From DATJGR01 sp963735085 (GTDB taxonomy: Bacteria > Pseudomonadota > Gammaproteobacteria > Pseudomonadales > Azotimanducaceae): a stretch of 64,000 bases of DNA. Shown here piece after piece: positions 7,414 through 17,000 of this stretch. The notes under the pieces were generated by a model. It made no database searches. It was given only the letters and a program-made list of their open reading frames with translations, and was not told where the DNA came from. The position numbers were made by a program, and so were the translations under genes. Location: contig CAVTJP010000002.1 of the NCBI GenBank assembly GCA_963735085.1, positions 1 through 64,000 on the forward strand, given 5' to 3'. The first letter of the stretch is position 1; each line of letters begins with the position of its first letter.

Positions 7414-7860
7414 CTACTTCTTGTCACGTCGCGCGGAGTCGATTGCGCTGAGCCAAAGTTGCGCCGTTTGATCACTGAACGTAGCAACGCGGTCGCGTCC
7501 TTCGGGATGCAGCTTCGCGGCTCGTGCCACGGTCCTGCTGATATGGGTCTTGGCGTTGACGGTCAAACCCCAGGCCTTCGCGACTTCGCAATTCGCGGCC
7601 GCCGATCCGCCTTTGCCGTTCGTACGAACCAACAGAAAGTAGTGCAATGCCATCCACCAACTGCTCGCATCATCCGCTGAAGGCCTGTTCGCCGCCTTCG
7701 TGGTGCCGGCAAGCTTTCGCGGATCTTCGCCACGCCGCAACAGGTCGAGCACATCGGCGAACCATGCGCGCGCATCCTCTGGTAGTACCAGGCGATTGCC
7801 ATCGCGAATCAGCGCGATCGTCCACTGCCAGGCTTCATCATCGAAACGTTCGGGCTTCAT
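7414..7860 (-). CDS. Hypothetical protein coupled to the integrase
   Basis: This 148-residue protein starts at 7860, and its ATG overlaps the integrase stop. The reading frame extends further upstream, but only inside the integrase gene. It is helical with several tryptophans ('ASSWWMALHYFLLVRTNG') and a C-terminal segment reminiscent of small HTH proteins ('NAKTHISRTVARAAKLH'). No family is recognised. Coupling to the recombinase suggests a helper or regulatory role in mobility. Confidence 0.55.
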   Translation of the reverse strand: MKPERFDDEAWQWTIALIRDGNRLVLPEDARAWFADVLDLLRRGEDPRKLAGTTKAANRPSADDASSWWMALHYFLLVRTNGKGGSAAANCEVAKAWGLTVNAKTHISRTVARAAKLHPEGRDRVATFSDQTAQLWLSAIDSARRDKK

Positions 7861-8992
7861 GACGCCGCCTTGAGCTTGTCGCGCATGGCGCTCGGAATGA
7901 ATTTGAAGTACGCCTGCTCGATCATCTTGACCGACGTCCCGGTCTGCATGGCGACCGTCAGGGGATCGATGTGGTGGACCTGGAGCAGTTCGCTGATGCG
8001 TGCGTGTCGGAACGAGTAGGCGGATGCATCGACCGGCAGGCGTTTTGCGCCACGCGCCTTGGTGTTGTGTTTCTTGATCGCGGCCCGGATCTCGTCGGCC
8101 CAGTCGTGACGCTCCCACGGTCGACCGTTTGCCATGGTGAACAGATACGCATCTGGCAACTTGCTCTTTGCCTGCTTCTTGAAGAATTCCACGCCGTCGA
8201 AGATATCGACGGCACGAGGGCGCAACTTCGGCGGGCGTCCTTTCCGGTGGCGCAGAATCAAGATGCCTTGCTTGGTGTCCAGATCGGACACCTTCGCCGC
8301 GGCGACTTCACCCGGCCGGGCGCCAGTGAGTTCAAGGGCGCGAAAGAATAGGGCGGCTTCCGGTATGGCAGCGCCGATCAGCGCCTTGCGATGTTCAGGC
8401 GTTAGGATGACCGCGGTCTCGCCGCCATCGGCTACGTCGTCCGCCAGCTTTTCGAGTTTCCAGGCGAGCGGGTTGCCAATGTGTCCGAGTTCGACGGCTT
8501 TGTTGAGTCCGGCCACAACGGATCGAACATGCCGATCGACGCTGCGATTCTGACGACCGACCTGGAGGCGACTCCGCCATGCGGTCATGTCCTGACGGAC
8601 CAGTGCGTGCAACCGGATGCTCGCGAGTTCGTCCGGCCATACGATCGCCTTGAAGCGCTGCTCAGACGTCTTTGCGGCCGCGTCTCGACCTTGCTGGCGC
8701 AGGTGGTCTAGGTACGCCTCCAGCGCTTCCCTGACGGTGCCACGGCGCACCGTGCGCACGGCCGATCCCATCTGTTGCAGCCAGGTCTCGGCGGCTTTCT
8801 TCGCGTTGTCGTATTCGAGTGCGCCGTGTAGCGCTTGATACACCTGCTTTCGATCGCGGTCACGATAGCGGCCAATCCAGGTATCCGGTCCGCGTCGAAT
8901 CCAAGGTAGGCGCCTTCGGTGAGTCGTTGCCAATACGGCTCGCGGCGAATCTTCAAACGCTCGCGGCTGCTCTTTCGGGTCAGGTCCGGCAT
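7857..8992 (-). CDS. Tyrosine recombinase (integrase), probably frameshifted
   Basis: The catalytic domain is intact. It has Arg in 'LTGARPGEVAA', the box II motif 'YSFRHARIS' (Tyr replacing the usual first His), and the nucleophile Tyr in 'MIEQAYFKF'. The core-binding SAM-like domain precedes it. The N-terminal arm-binding segment ('LTRKSSRERLKIRREPYWQR') is encoded in another frame from ATG 8992 and ends around 8896-8900. The rest ('RRGPDTWIGRYRD') continues one base out of frame. In related integrases the two parts are contiguous, so a one-base deletion or a sequence error is likely. An alternative start in the downstream frame (9014) gives 385 residues with an unrelated N-terminus. Confidence 0.8.
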
Positions 8993-9032
8993 GTCTGCCC
9001 CCAATGGCGCCCAAGGTTGGAGTCGGTGGCCC

Positions 9033-9102
9033 GTACGGAATCAGACGGAAAAAAGTGCGCCAACCTTTTCGTTTGACGGTGGCCGTACGGAACGGTACGG
9101 AA
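9033..9102 (+). other. Candidate right arm-type recombinase sites
   Basis: Two pairs of octamers lie between the integrase start and the tRNA fragment: GTACGGAA 9033-9040 with AGACGGAA 9043-9050, and GTACGGAA 9085-9092 with the same octamer at 9095-9102. Within each pair the copies are 10 bp apart, about one helical turn, and all have the same orientation. They match the pair at 18-36. Confidence 0.5.
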
Positions 9103-9195
9103 ACACTATGGCAGACAGTAGCCGACGCTACAATACAGATATCAATGAATTTACTGGTTTTTTGAAACGCTGGTGGACGCCAAAAGACGCCGATT

Positions 9196-9245
9196 CAGCC
9201 TTGCCAAGGTTGGGGTCGGGAGTTCGAGTCTCCTTTCCCGCTCCA
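9196..9245 (+). other. Attachment site: 3' part of tRNA-Gly(GCC)
   Basis: The sequence is the 3' 50 bases of a tRNA-Gly: an anticodon stem-loop with anticodon GCC (9203-9205), variable region, T arm (GTTCGAGTC), acceptor strand TTCCCGC, discriminator T and encoded CCA ending at 9245. The 5' half (acceptor, D arm) is absent, so it is not a functional tRNA. It is the duplicated core left when an element integrates into a tRNA 3' end. The intact gene should lie just left of the window. Confidence 0.85.
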
Positions 9246-9275
9246 TTTCGCACCTTCGGCTTCCACCACGACGAA

Positions 9276-9821
9276 CTAATCGCGGATCCGCATCTCGTAG
9301 TAAACCTCGTCCTCGACCGTCCCATCCGGCCACGCGTGACTCTCGCGCCGAAATGTTCTAAACGGGTAGTGCTGGTTCGCGCGCCGCGATGGTTCATTCG
9401 ATAGCCGATGGCCGACCACAACGCGTTTGAATTGGGGGCGCGCGGTAATCCAATGAAGGCGCGCGTCGTAGAGCATCCGTGACAGTCCCCTTCCGCGGTG
9501 CGATTCGAGAATGAACGAACTCGCGAGAATCGCCGTTTCGCCGGTAGGATCTTCAACCCAGGTAAATACCGAAGTGATCGCAATCAGGCTGCCGCGATCG
9601 AAAATCCCGAACGACTGGTTCGAGGTGCCGCGCACGGTGCTGCGCCATTGCGATTCTGGCCGGGTGACAGCCTCGTCATAGCGAGTGCCGTAGACGCCGG
9701 GCGTCGCCTGCAGTGCCGCCAATCGAAAATCGCGAAACAGCGCCCATTCGTCGGGGTGCAGTTCACGGATCAGCAGGTCCGTGCCGCGGACATTTCCGTC
9801 AACCAGGCGATCGGTGCTCAA
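9276..9821 (-). CDS. GNAT-family N-acetyltransferase
   Basis: The product has about 181 residues if translation starts at the TTG at 9821, just inside the end of the CBS gene. The reading frame continues to 9947, but only by overlapping that gene more deeply. The GNAT fold is recognised from 'IRELHPDEWALFRDFRLAAL' at the N-terminus and the acetyl-CoA-binding loop 'ESHRGRGLSRMLYDA' (Q/R-x-x-G-x-G/A type). Such enzymes move an acetyl group from acetyl-CoA to an amine; the substrate is unknown. It is the first chromosomal gene next to the tRNA-Gly fragment. Confidence 0.75.
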   Translation of the reverse strand: MSTDRLVDGNVRGTDLLIRELHPDEWALFRDFRLAALQATPGVYGTRYDEAVTRPESQWRSTVRGTSNQSFGIFDRGSLIAITSVFTWVEDPTGETAILASSFILESHRGRGLSRMLYDARLHWITARPQFKRVVVGHRLSNEPSRRANQHYPFRTFRRESHAWPDGTVEDEVYYEMRIRD

Positions 9822-10209
9822 CCACGTCCACCGCTGCCCTGAGCAGATCGCGCCGACTGATCTGGCCCACCAGTTCACCGTCCTGCAATACCGGAAAACG
9901 TCGTCGATGCGAACTGCGGAAGCGCTCGGCCAATGAATAGATGTCACTGGACCAGTCGACTGTTTCCACCGGCGACGTCATGAAATCGGCGACCAGCCCA
10001 CCGGGTGCGTCGTAGTAGCTGTCCTGCACCACCACTTCAAGCAGATCGGTTGCGGACAATACACCGACCAGGCGGCCGAATTCGTCGATCACCGGGGCAC
10101 CCGATATCCGGTGTCGCAGCAGCGTGCGCATCGCATCCACAACCGAGTCGTTGGGTTTCAACGTCACGACGTGCTTCGACATATAGTCAGCAATCTTGAC
10201 CGATCTCAT
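9799..10209 (-). CDS. Tandem CBS-domain protein
   Basis: This 136-residue protein consists almost entirely of two CBS motifs (residues 9-65 and 75-132), with the hallmark strands 'ISGAPVIDEFGRLVGVLSATD' and 'RRFPVLQDGELVGQISRRDL'. Stand-alone CBS pairs bind adenine nucleotides and act as small energy or redox sensors. The GNAT gene overlaps its 3' end, so the two may be co-expressed. Confidence 0.85.
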   Translation of the reverse strand: MRSVKIADYMSKHVVTLKPNDSVVDAMRTLLRHRISGAPVIDEFGRLVGVLSATDLLEVVVQDSYYDAPGGLVADFMTSPVETVDWSSDIYSLAERFRSSHRRRFPVLQDGELVGQISRRDLLRAAVDVVEHRSPG

Positions 10210-10348
10210 GCGAACCCCTTCCCAAGAGTCCCTCAGTGCTTGATACGCGCGGATTTGCTTAGCGTCAACTGCTCACGTGATGAGCGGGAGAGGTCGCGGT
10301 TGTGCCGAGCGGTTATATTCGCCGGTAACCGGATACTGGCGCAGCACC

Positions 10349-11050
10349 ATGACGACCCAATTCGATCCGTTGCGATCGCACCTCCCGCTGATCGCCTACA
10401 TCGATTTCAAGAGCCCCTATGCCTATCTCGCGAAGGATCCGGCATACGCGCTCGAAGACGAACTCGCGATCGAGATCGATTGGCGCGCGCTGACGCTCGA
10501 CATCCCAAGCTATCTCGGCTCAGCGCGCCTCGACGCAAAGGGCAAGGTGGTTGAAAGCGAGCGCACGCCACAACAGTGGAGCGGTGTGAAATATGCGTAT
10601 CGGGACGCGCGGCGCTATGCGTCGCTGCGCGGTCTGACGATTCGCGGTACCGAGAAGATCTGGGACTCGTCGCTTGCCGGCATCGGTATGGAGTGGGCGA
10701 AGCAGCAAGGCCGCGCGGTATTGCGCAGTTATATCGATCGTGTCTACGAACCGTTCTGGAAGCGCGAACTCGATATCGAAAACCCGGTCGTCATCGAGCG
10801 CGTGCTGGCGGAGTCCGGGGCGGATTTGGACGGATTCTCCGATTATCGAACCGGCGATGGGCGCGCCATTCACGATCGAATCCAGCAGCAGATCTTCGAA
10901 GCCGGCGTGTTCGGCGTGCCCAGCTTCGTCGTCGACGGTGAGTTGTTCTTCGGCCGTGAGCACCTGCCGCAGATTCGCTGGCTGCTGACCGGAAGACGCG
11001 GCGCACCGCCGGACATTGCCTACCGGCATTTTCCGCGAGGTGCAGCTTGA
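10349..11050 (+). CDS. DsbA-family (HCCA isomerase-like) protein, copy 1
   Basis: This protein of about 233 residues starts at ATG 10349; an in-frame start at 10277 is poorer. The thioredoxin-like DsbA/2-hydroxychromene-2-carboxylate isomerase fold is seen from 'YIDFKSPYAYLAKDPAYALE' at the N-terminus and 'FEAGVFGVPSFVVDGELFFG' with a cis-Pro at the C-terminus. There is no CxxC, which fits the glutathione-dependent isomerase branch rather than disulfide oxidoreductases. The next gene encodes a diverged second copy and overlaps it by four bases. Confidence 0.75.
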   Translation: MTTQFDPLRSHLPLIAYIDFKSPYAYLAKDPAYALEDELAIEIDWRALTLDIPSYLGSARLDAKGKVVESERTPQQWSGVKYAYRDARRYASLRGLTIRGTEKIWDSSLAGIGMEWAKQQGRAVLRSYIDRVYEPFWKRELDIENPVVIERVLAESGADLDGFSDYRTGDGRAIHDRIQQQIFEAGVFGVPSFVVDGELFFGREHLPQIRWLLTGRRGAPPDIAYRHFPRGAA

Positions 11051-11694
11051 GCAGTCAGGGGGAGGTGTCAGCCGATGTGGGGCCGTCGGTGGGTGTTGAT
11101 TTCAAGAATCCGAAGGCATATCTCGCATTGCGGCCGACGTTCGCGCTCGAAGACGAACTCGGCATCGCCTTCGACTGGTTGCCGCTGATCGTATCGCCGA
11201 TTTCGCGGCCTCACGTTGAGCGACCCGACGAAGATCGAGGTACACGCCACCGCCGCATGCGCGCCGAGTACAACGAACGCGATTTGCGACGCTACGGGCA
11301 GGTCTATGGTCTGGAACTCGGCGATCTGTACCGTAATCCGGATGTGTCGGTTGCGAGCATTGCGTTGCTGTGGACGCGGCAGTATGCGCCACGCAAGATC
11401 CGCGAATACCTGACCACCGTTTTCGATCGCTACTGGCGCGCGCAACTCGACATTGAAGACGCGGCGGCTATCGAGCGACTGATGGGAGAGGTCGGCATCG
11501 ACACATCCGGTTGGATCGGCTATGTCAATGGAACGGGGCGGCACCTGCTCGATCAAACGTCGGCAGAGTTGCGTGAAGCGGGCCTGTTCGATGTGCCGGC
11601 ATACCGGGTTGCCGGCGAGATTTTCTTTGGCCGGCAACATCTGCCGATGATTCGCTGGCTGCTGAGGGGCAAGCGGGACGAAGTGCCCATCTAG
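11047..11694 (+). CDS. DsbA-family (HCCA isomerase-like) protein, copy 2
   Basis: This 215-residue product is read from a TTG at 11047 that overlaps the TGA of copy 1. It shares the fold and landmarks with copy 1 ('VDFKNPKAYLALRPTFALED', 'LREAGLFDVPAYRVAGEIFF', 'GRQHLPMIRWLL'), so the pair arose by tandem duplication. The active-site CxxC is also absent. A heterodimeric or two-step role in glutathione-dependent isomerisation of an aromatic or chromene-like compound is possible but unproven. Confidence 0.7.
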   Translation: MSSQGEVSADVGPSVGVDFKNPKAYLALRPTFALEDELGIAFDWLPLIVSPISRPHVERPDEDRGTRHRRMRAEYNERDLRRYGQVYGLELGDLYRNPDVSVASIALLWTRQYAPRKIREYLTTVFDRYWRAQLDIEDAAAIERLMGEVGIDTSGWIGYVNGTGRHLLDQTSAELREAGLFDVPAYRVAGEIFFGRQHLPMIRWLLRGKRDEVPI

Positions 11695-11739
11695 CGCAGC
11701 GTAGTATTGCGGTGTAACAGGTTCAAAACGGAGCAGACG

Positions 11740-12258
11740 ATGCACGAGACGGGCACCATTCCAGATGTCCTGGCGGTCGCCGACCGGCTTGCCATTCACG
11801 ATGTGTTGGTGCGCCACAGCCGGGGCGTGGACCGCGCCGATACCGAGATTCTGAAGTCCGCGTACTGGCCCGATGCGGAGGTCGCGTACGGCGGCTTCAA
11901 CGGTGCGGCGCATACGTTCTGCGAACGGCTACCGAAGATGATGCGAGTGTTCCAATCGACTCACCATGCAATCGGCAATGTCGCGATCGATATCGAAGGT
12001 CCCGACGCACGTGTCGAAACGTACGTGACGGCGCGGCACTACATAGCGGACGACACGCGTTCAGATCGGGAGATGACATTCTTCGGCCGCTATCTGGATC
12101 GAATGCAGCGACGCGGCGAGGTGTGGAAGATCGTTCATCGGCGGGTCGTGATGGACTGGAATCAGAATTGCGACGCATCGGCAGAATGGCAAGGTCCGCC
12201 ATTCGACGGCCTCACGCGTGGCACGCGGGGCCGTGACGATCCCGCGTATCGGTTCTGA
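11740..12258 (+). CDS. SnoaL-like (NTF2 fold) protein
   Basis: This 172-residue protein starts at ATG 11740. It shows the SnoaL_4-type pattern: an N-terminal helix with 'LAIHDVLVRHSRGVDRAD', a Tyr-Trp-Pro-Asp turn, a mid-protein 'HHAIGNVAIDIEG' strand and a C-terminal 'WKIVHRRVVMDW'. Proteins of this type serve as ring-hydroxylating dioxygenase small-subunit relatives, dehydratases or binding proteins. It lies 45 bp after the two isomerase-like genes, so all three may take part in one catabolic step. Confidence 0.7.
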   Translation: MHETGTIPDVLAVADRLAIHDVLVRHSRGVDRADTEILKSAYWPDAEVAYGGFNGAAHTFCERLPKMMRVFQSTHHAIGNVAIDIEGPDARVETYVTARHYIADDTRSDREMTFFGRYLDRMQRRGEVWKIVHRRVVMDWNQNCDASAEWQGPPFDGLTRGTRGRDDPAYRF

Positions 12259-12303
12259 GATTCGTAACCTGGGTAACGGTACGTCGGTCCGGCTGGAGCA
12301 GGT

Positions 12304-14025
12304 GTGATCCGACCGGTTGCGATCTTGCTGGCGTTGTCGATGTGGCTGGCCGTGGTTGCGCCCGCGGCCGCCGAAGTCGTGCTGGACGGTGTATCGGCAC
12401 CTGAGGCGACCAACATCCGGGCGTTCCTCAGTCTCAGCGATCTCGAATGCGATGCGCCACCGTGGCTGGTGCGCTGGCAGGCGCGTTCGGCAGACGAAGA
12501 AATTTCCTCTGCGCTCGAAGCGCTCGGCTACTACAACGCGCACATCGTTGGCTCGCTGGATTTCCCAACGGATGGCTGCTGGCGCGCGAAGTTTCAGATC
12601 ACGCCGGGTGATCCGGTAATGGTGCGCGAAGTCAACGTCAACGTTGACGGGCCGCTGGCCAAGGAGGCGTCGATTGCGGCGTTGCTGGCGCGCGCGCACA
12701 ACCTGCAGAACAAGCAGTTCGATCACGCGAGCTATGAGGACGTGAAGAGCGGGCTGCTCGAAGCGGCGCGGTCGCTGGGTTACTTCAGTGCCACGTTCAA
12801 GACCAGCGTCGTACGGGTTGACGCGCGAAAGCTGAGCGCCGCTGTGACACTGAATCTAATCGGTGGTCAGCGCTACAAATTCGGCAATATCGAGGTCGTT
12901 GGCGATTTCCTGGCGCGCCGCCTGATCGATAGCTACATACCGTTTCATACCGGACAACCTTACGATGCGGCGCTGGTCGCGCGCCTGCGCCGTAACCTTG
13001 CCGACAGTGGTTATTTCGGTCGCAGCTTTGTCAGCGCGGACCCGGATACCGCGGTAGACCATGCGATTCCGATTCGCATCGAGCTGTATCCGCAGCGGCG
13101 TGCGTGGACGTATTCGGTTGGTGCCGGCTATGCCGACGACACCGGCCCAAGAGTCCGTCTGGATGCACAGAACGATCTGCTGAACGTCGACGGCCACCGG
13201 GCGTCGATCAAGTCGGTGATCTCGACGCAGCAATCGTCGCTCGACATGCAATACCGCATTCCACACATCACGCCGCTGAACGACTGGTTCATCTTCGATG
13301 CTGGCCTGGCGCACCTCGAGTCGAACACCTCGTCGAGCGACATCAAACGTGTCGGTGCCCGGCACACTTACGAACGCGGTAAATGGGTAGAGACCGATTT
13401 TGTCGATTTGACTTACGAGGATTACAAGATTGCGAATGAGTACGGCCAGAGCCGGCTGGTGCTGTTCGGCACGACGTTGAACTGGCTCTGGCGCAATCAG
13501 CCCACGCGTCCCACCGAGGGTTATCGCATCGACCTGACGCTGCGCGGCGCGGCACAGGACCTTGGATCGGATACCGATGTGGCACAGACGATCGTCGGCG
13601 GCCAAATCATCGAAGGCCTGACCGATACTGTCAGAGTGATTCTGCGCTCGAAGGCCGGCTACACATGGAAGCAGAAATTCAGCGACCTGCCGCCAACGAT
13701 CCGCTTCTTTGCCGGCGGCGCCACCAGCATCCGCGGCTATGCATATCAAGGCGTGGGACCGGAACAGGACGGCAACGTCGTTGGTGGCAGCCGCTTGCTG
13801 ACCGGTTCGGTGGAATTCGACTATTCCTTTCGCCCCGATTGGGCGGCGGCGTTGTTCGTGGACAGCGGGTCCGCGTTCGACAACGATCCGCACTTCGTCA
13901 CCGGCGTCGGCGCGGGTATTCGCTGGTATTCGCCGGTAGGCCCGATCCGTATCGATGTGGCGCATCCGCTCGATGATCCGGCCACGCAGTGGCGCTTCTA
14001 CATCACCATTGGGCCGGACCTGTGA
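12304..14025 (+). CDS. tamA: Translocation and assembly module outer-membrane protein TamA
   Basis: This 573-residue protein starts at a GTG (12304) behind GGAGCAG. It carries a signal peptide (residues 1-24, cut near 'VAPAAAEVVLDG'), three POTRA-type repeats up to about residue 260, and a 16-stranded Omp85 barrel with the lid-lock region 'FFAGGATSIRGYAYQGVGPE' (VRGF-like motif read as IRGY). It ends in an aromatic-rich strand. TamA sits in the outer membrane and works with TamB in lipid transport and autotransporter assembly. The downstream tamB overlaps it. Confidence 0.92.
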   Translation: MIRPVAILLALSMWLAVVAPAAAEVVLDGVSAPEATNIRAFLSLSDLECDAPPWLVRWQARSADEEISSALEALGYYNAHIVGSLDFPTDGCWRAKFQITPGDPVMVREVNVNVDGPLAKEASIAALLARAHNLQNKQFDHASYEDVKSGLLEAARSLGYFSATFKTSVVRVDARKLSAAVTLNLIGGQRYKFGNIEVVGDFLARRLIDSYIPFHTGQPYDAALVARLRRNLADSGYFGRSFVSADPDTAVDHAIPIRIELYPQRRAWTYSVGAGYADDTGPRVRLDAQNDLLNVDGHRASIKSVISTQQSSLDMQYRIPHITPLNDWFIFDAGLAHLESNTSSSDIKRVGARHTYERGKWVETDFVDLTYEDYKIANEYGQSRLVLFGTTLNWLWRNQPTRPTEGYRIDLTLRGAAQDLGSDTDVAQTIVGGQIIEGLTDTVRVILRSKAGYTWKQKFSDLPPTIRFFAGGATSIRGYAYQGVGPEQDGNVVGGSRLLTGSVEFDYSFRPDWAAALFVDSGSAFDNDPHFVTGVGAGIRWYSPVGPIRIDVAHPLDDPATQWRFYITIGPDL

Positions 14026-17000
14026 GGCGCGTTTGGCTGGCTGTGTTCGGCACGCTGTTCGGCGTCCTGACATTTACCACGGTATTCCTTGCGGTGCTGG
14101 CGTTGAGCAACACCGGTACCCGTTGGCTGATCGAACGCACACTCACGCTGTCCGGTCTCGAGGTCGAGGCGACCGGCATTCACGGCACGTTGCTCCACGG
14201 GGTGCGCGTCGATTCGCTGCACCTGAAATTCGGCGATACCGTCGTCGATGTGGGTACGTTCGAGATTGCACCGGCCTGGGCCGCATCGTTTTTCCGTGAC
14301 GCGCTGGTGCTGGAACGGCTTGCGGCGTCGTCGATTCGAGTGGTGACGTCCGGCGAGTCGAAGCCGGAACCGCTTTCGTTCGAACTGCCCGCACTGCCCA
14401 TCGCGGTCGAGGTGCGTGCGGTACACGTGGGTCGCATCGATGTGGATGACTTACCCGCAGACGAGATACCTGGGCTCGACGGTCGTGTCGGGTTTGATGG
14501 CAACATCTATTTGTTGCGTGACCTCGACCTGCGCACGAAGTCATATCAAGTGGCTGGGAACGTCATGCTGACGCCGGGTACCGACGTGCCGATCCACGGC
14601 GCGTTGGCGTGGCAGTTCGGTCAGCCGGCGACGCCCGACAGCGTCGAACTCGCCGGCAACATCGAACTGTCCGGCACGCTGCGCGTGCTTATCGCGCAGG
14701 CGCGTCTCAACGATCCAGTCGAGGCGGCTGCGAGCGGGCGTGTGTTCCTGTTGGGAGAAGTCGAGCCGCGATTCGATCTGAGCGCGACACTGGCGCACTG
14801 GTTGTCCGGTCAGACGCACGTGTCGGACGCGAAGCTGCATTTGGTCGGCACGTTGCAGCAATTTGAAGCGCGCGCTGAAGCAGGCCTGGTTTCTGGCGAT
14901 CTGCCGAGCGCCCACATGACGGCGGATGTATCGGGTTCGATCGACGCGCTGCGGGTGAATAATCTTTCGTTGACGACGAAACAAGGCCGCGCTGTTGCGC
15001 GGGGCCGCATCGAGCGGGCGCCGCAATTGGCCGCAGACCTGGCCATCGATCTGACCAATGTCGACCCGGGTCTGGTTGCGCCGGCGCTGTCCGGTGCAGT
15101 ATCGGGACACGTTGACCTCGGTGTGCGCGGTGACGATCTGACGATTTCAGTCGATGCGTTGTCCGGGCAACTCAACGACGCGCCATTCGACGCCACAGGG
15201 CACGTCACTCGAACGGGGGGTAATTGGACAGCACCGGATGTGCAGCTGCGCGTGGGCACCAACCGCGCGACGATGGCGGTGAACTGGAAGGGAGAACGGG
15301 TGGAAGGTAGCGCGCAGTTGGATCTGCCGGACCTCTCCACGCTGCTGCCCGAGTTGCATGGCGATGTAACCGGCAAGGTCGTCGTGATGGGCACGCGCGA
15401 CGCGCCCAACGTCGAAATCGCGGCGAACTCTCGCGCATTGAGCTTCAACGAGTGGTCGAGTTCGAGCACGCGCATTGTTGCCACACTGAAAGGCAAACAG
15501 TCGCTGAACGGACACGTATCGGTCGCTCGGCTGTCGCGCGGTACATTGCACGTCGACAATGTCGAACTGGCCTCACGCGGTTCGCTCGACGCGCTCACGG
15601 CGACGCTTGGCTGGAATCTCGCCGATCAGCGCGGCTCTGTGAATGTGTCGGCAAGTCACGTCCGCGATCGATGGAAGCTGGCGATCGCCGAGGGCTCTGA
15701 ACTTGCGTTGCCCGGCGCGTTGTGGCGCCTCGACCGGCGCGTAAACGCGACCTTCGGCAACGGAACGTTCGATGTCTCCGCGCACTGCTGGGCGCATTCG
15801 GCCGGCAAAGGCCGCATCTGCATCGACACCGCGCAAGGGCATGACGATGTGATGAATCTGGTCGGGACGATCGATGCGTTGCCGGTCGCGACATTGTCGC
15901 TTCAGTTCGAAGATGCGCCTCAACTGAGAGGGTCTGTTTCGGGGCACTGGAATCTGGATTCCAGTGCCGGCCAATGGCGCGGTACCGCGGCGCTTCGCAC
16001 GGATGGTTTGAGTCTTGTGCAGGACGTTTCGCAGGACACTGTGCAGGATGCTTCTCGGCAGCAGAGCCGTGGTCTGAAACTGCCCCAGTTGAACGCGACG
16101 GTAGACCTGCAGAACGACCGCGCAAAGGTGCGGATATTGGCGAACGATGCCGACACACAGGTACTCGACCTCGAGCTGACCGTGAACGGATATGATGCGG
16201 CCGCTAACATTGACGGGCGCGCGACGCTCGCAATCCCCGACCTCGGCTTCATGTCGACGTTCACGCGACGTATCGGAAAACTGGACGGCGCATTGAATGG
16301 CGCGCTCGATATCCACGGTACGCTCGGTGCGCCGGATGTGGCCGGCGCGTTGACGATCGCCGATGCTGTTGCGGAGTTGACGGAACCACGCATCGAACTC
16401 ACTGCGCTGAATCTGTCTCTACAGCTGGACGGTCTGCGGCAGTGGAAATTGCACGGCACCGCGAAGAGTGACAAAGGGCGTGTCCAGATCGACGGCGCGC
16501 TGGTCGAACCGCTGAGCGATACACGTCAGTTTCACGCGCACATCGATGCGACCGATATACCCGCGAGCATGCCCGACATTGACGTTCACATCGGCGGCGG
16601 CGTCGACGTCGATTGGCATCCAGGCCTGTTCGCCGTGAAAGGGCACGTCGTGATTCCGCGCGCCAAGATCACGCTGAGCGAACTGCCACCTGGGGCGGTG
16701 GAGGTGAGCCCCGACGTCATTGTCGTCGACCGCGTCGAAAAGCACCCGAATGCGTCGCGGCTGCAAGCGGACCTCGAAGTGGAGCTGAAGGACGACGTCC
16801 AGTTCGCAGCCTTCGGGCTCTCCACACATCTCGCCGGCACGCTGCGGCTGCGGCAATCGATAGACGGCGTCGTCCGCTTGAACGGCACGCTTAAGTTGAT
16901 CAATGGCACGTATACGGCATTCGGCCAGACCCTTGCCATCGATTCTGGCCGACTGATTTACACCGGGTCGCCGCAAAACCCGTACGTCGACGCGACGGCG

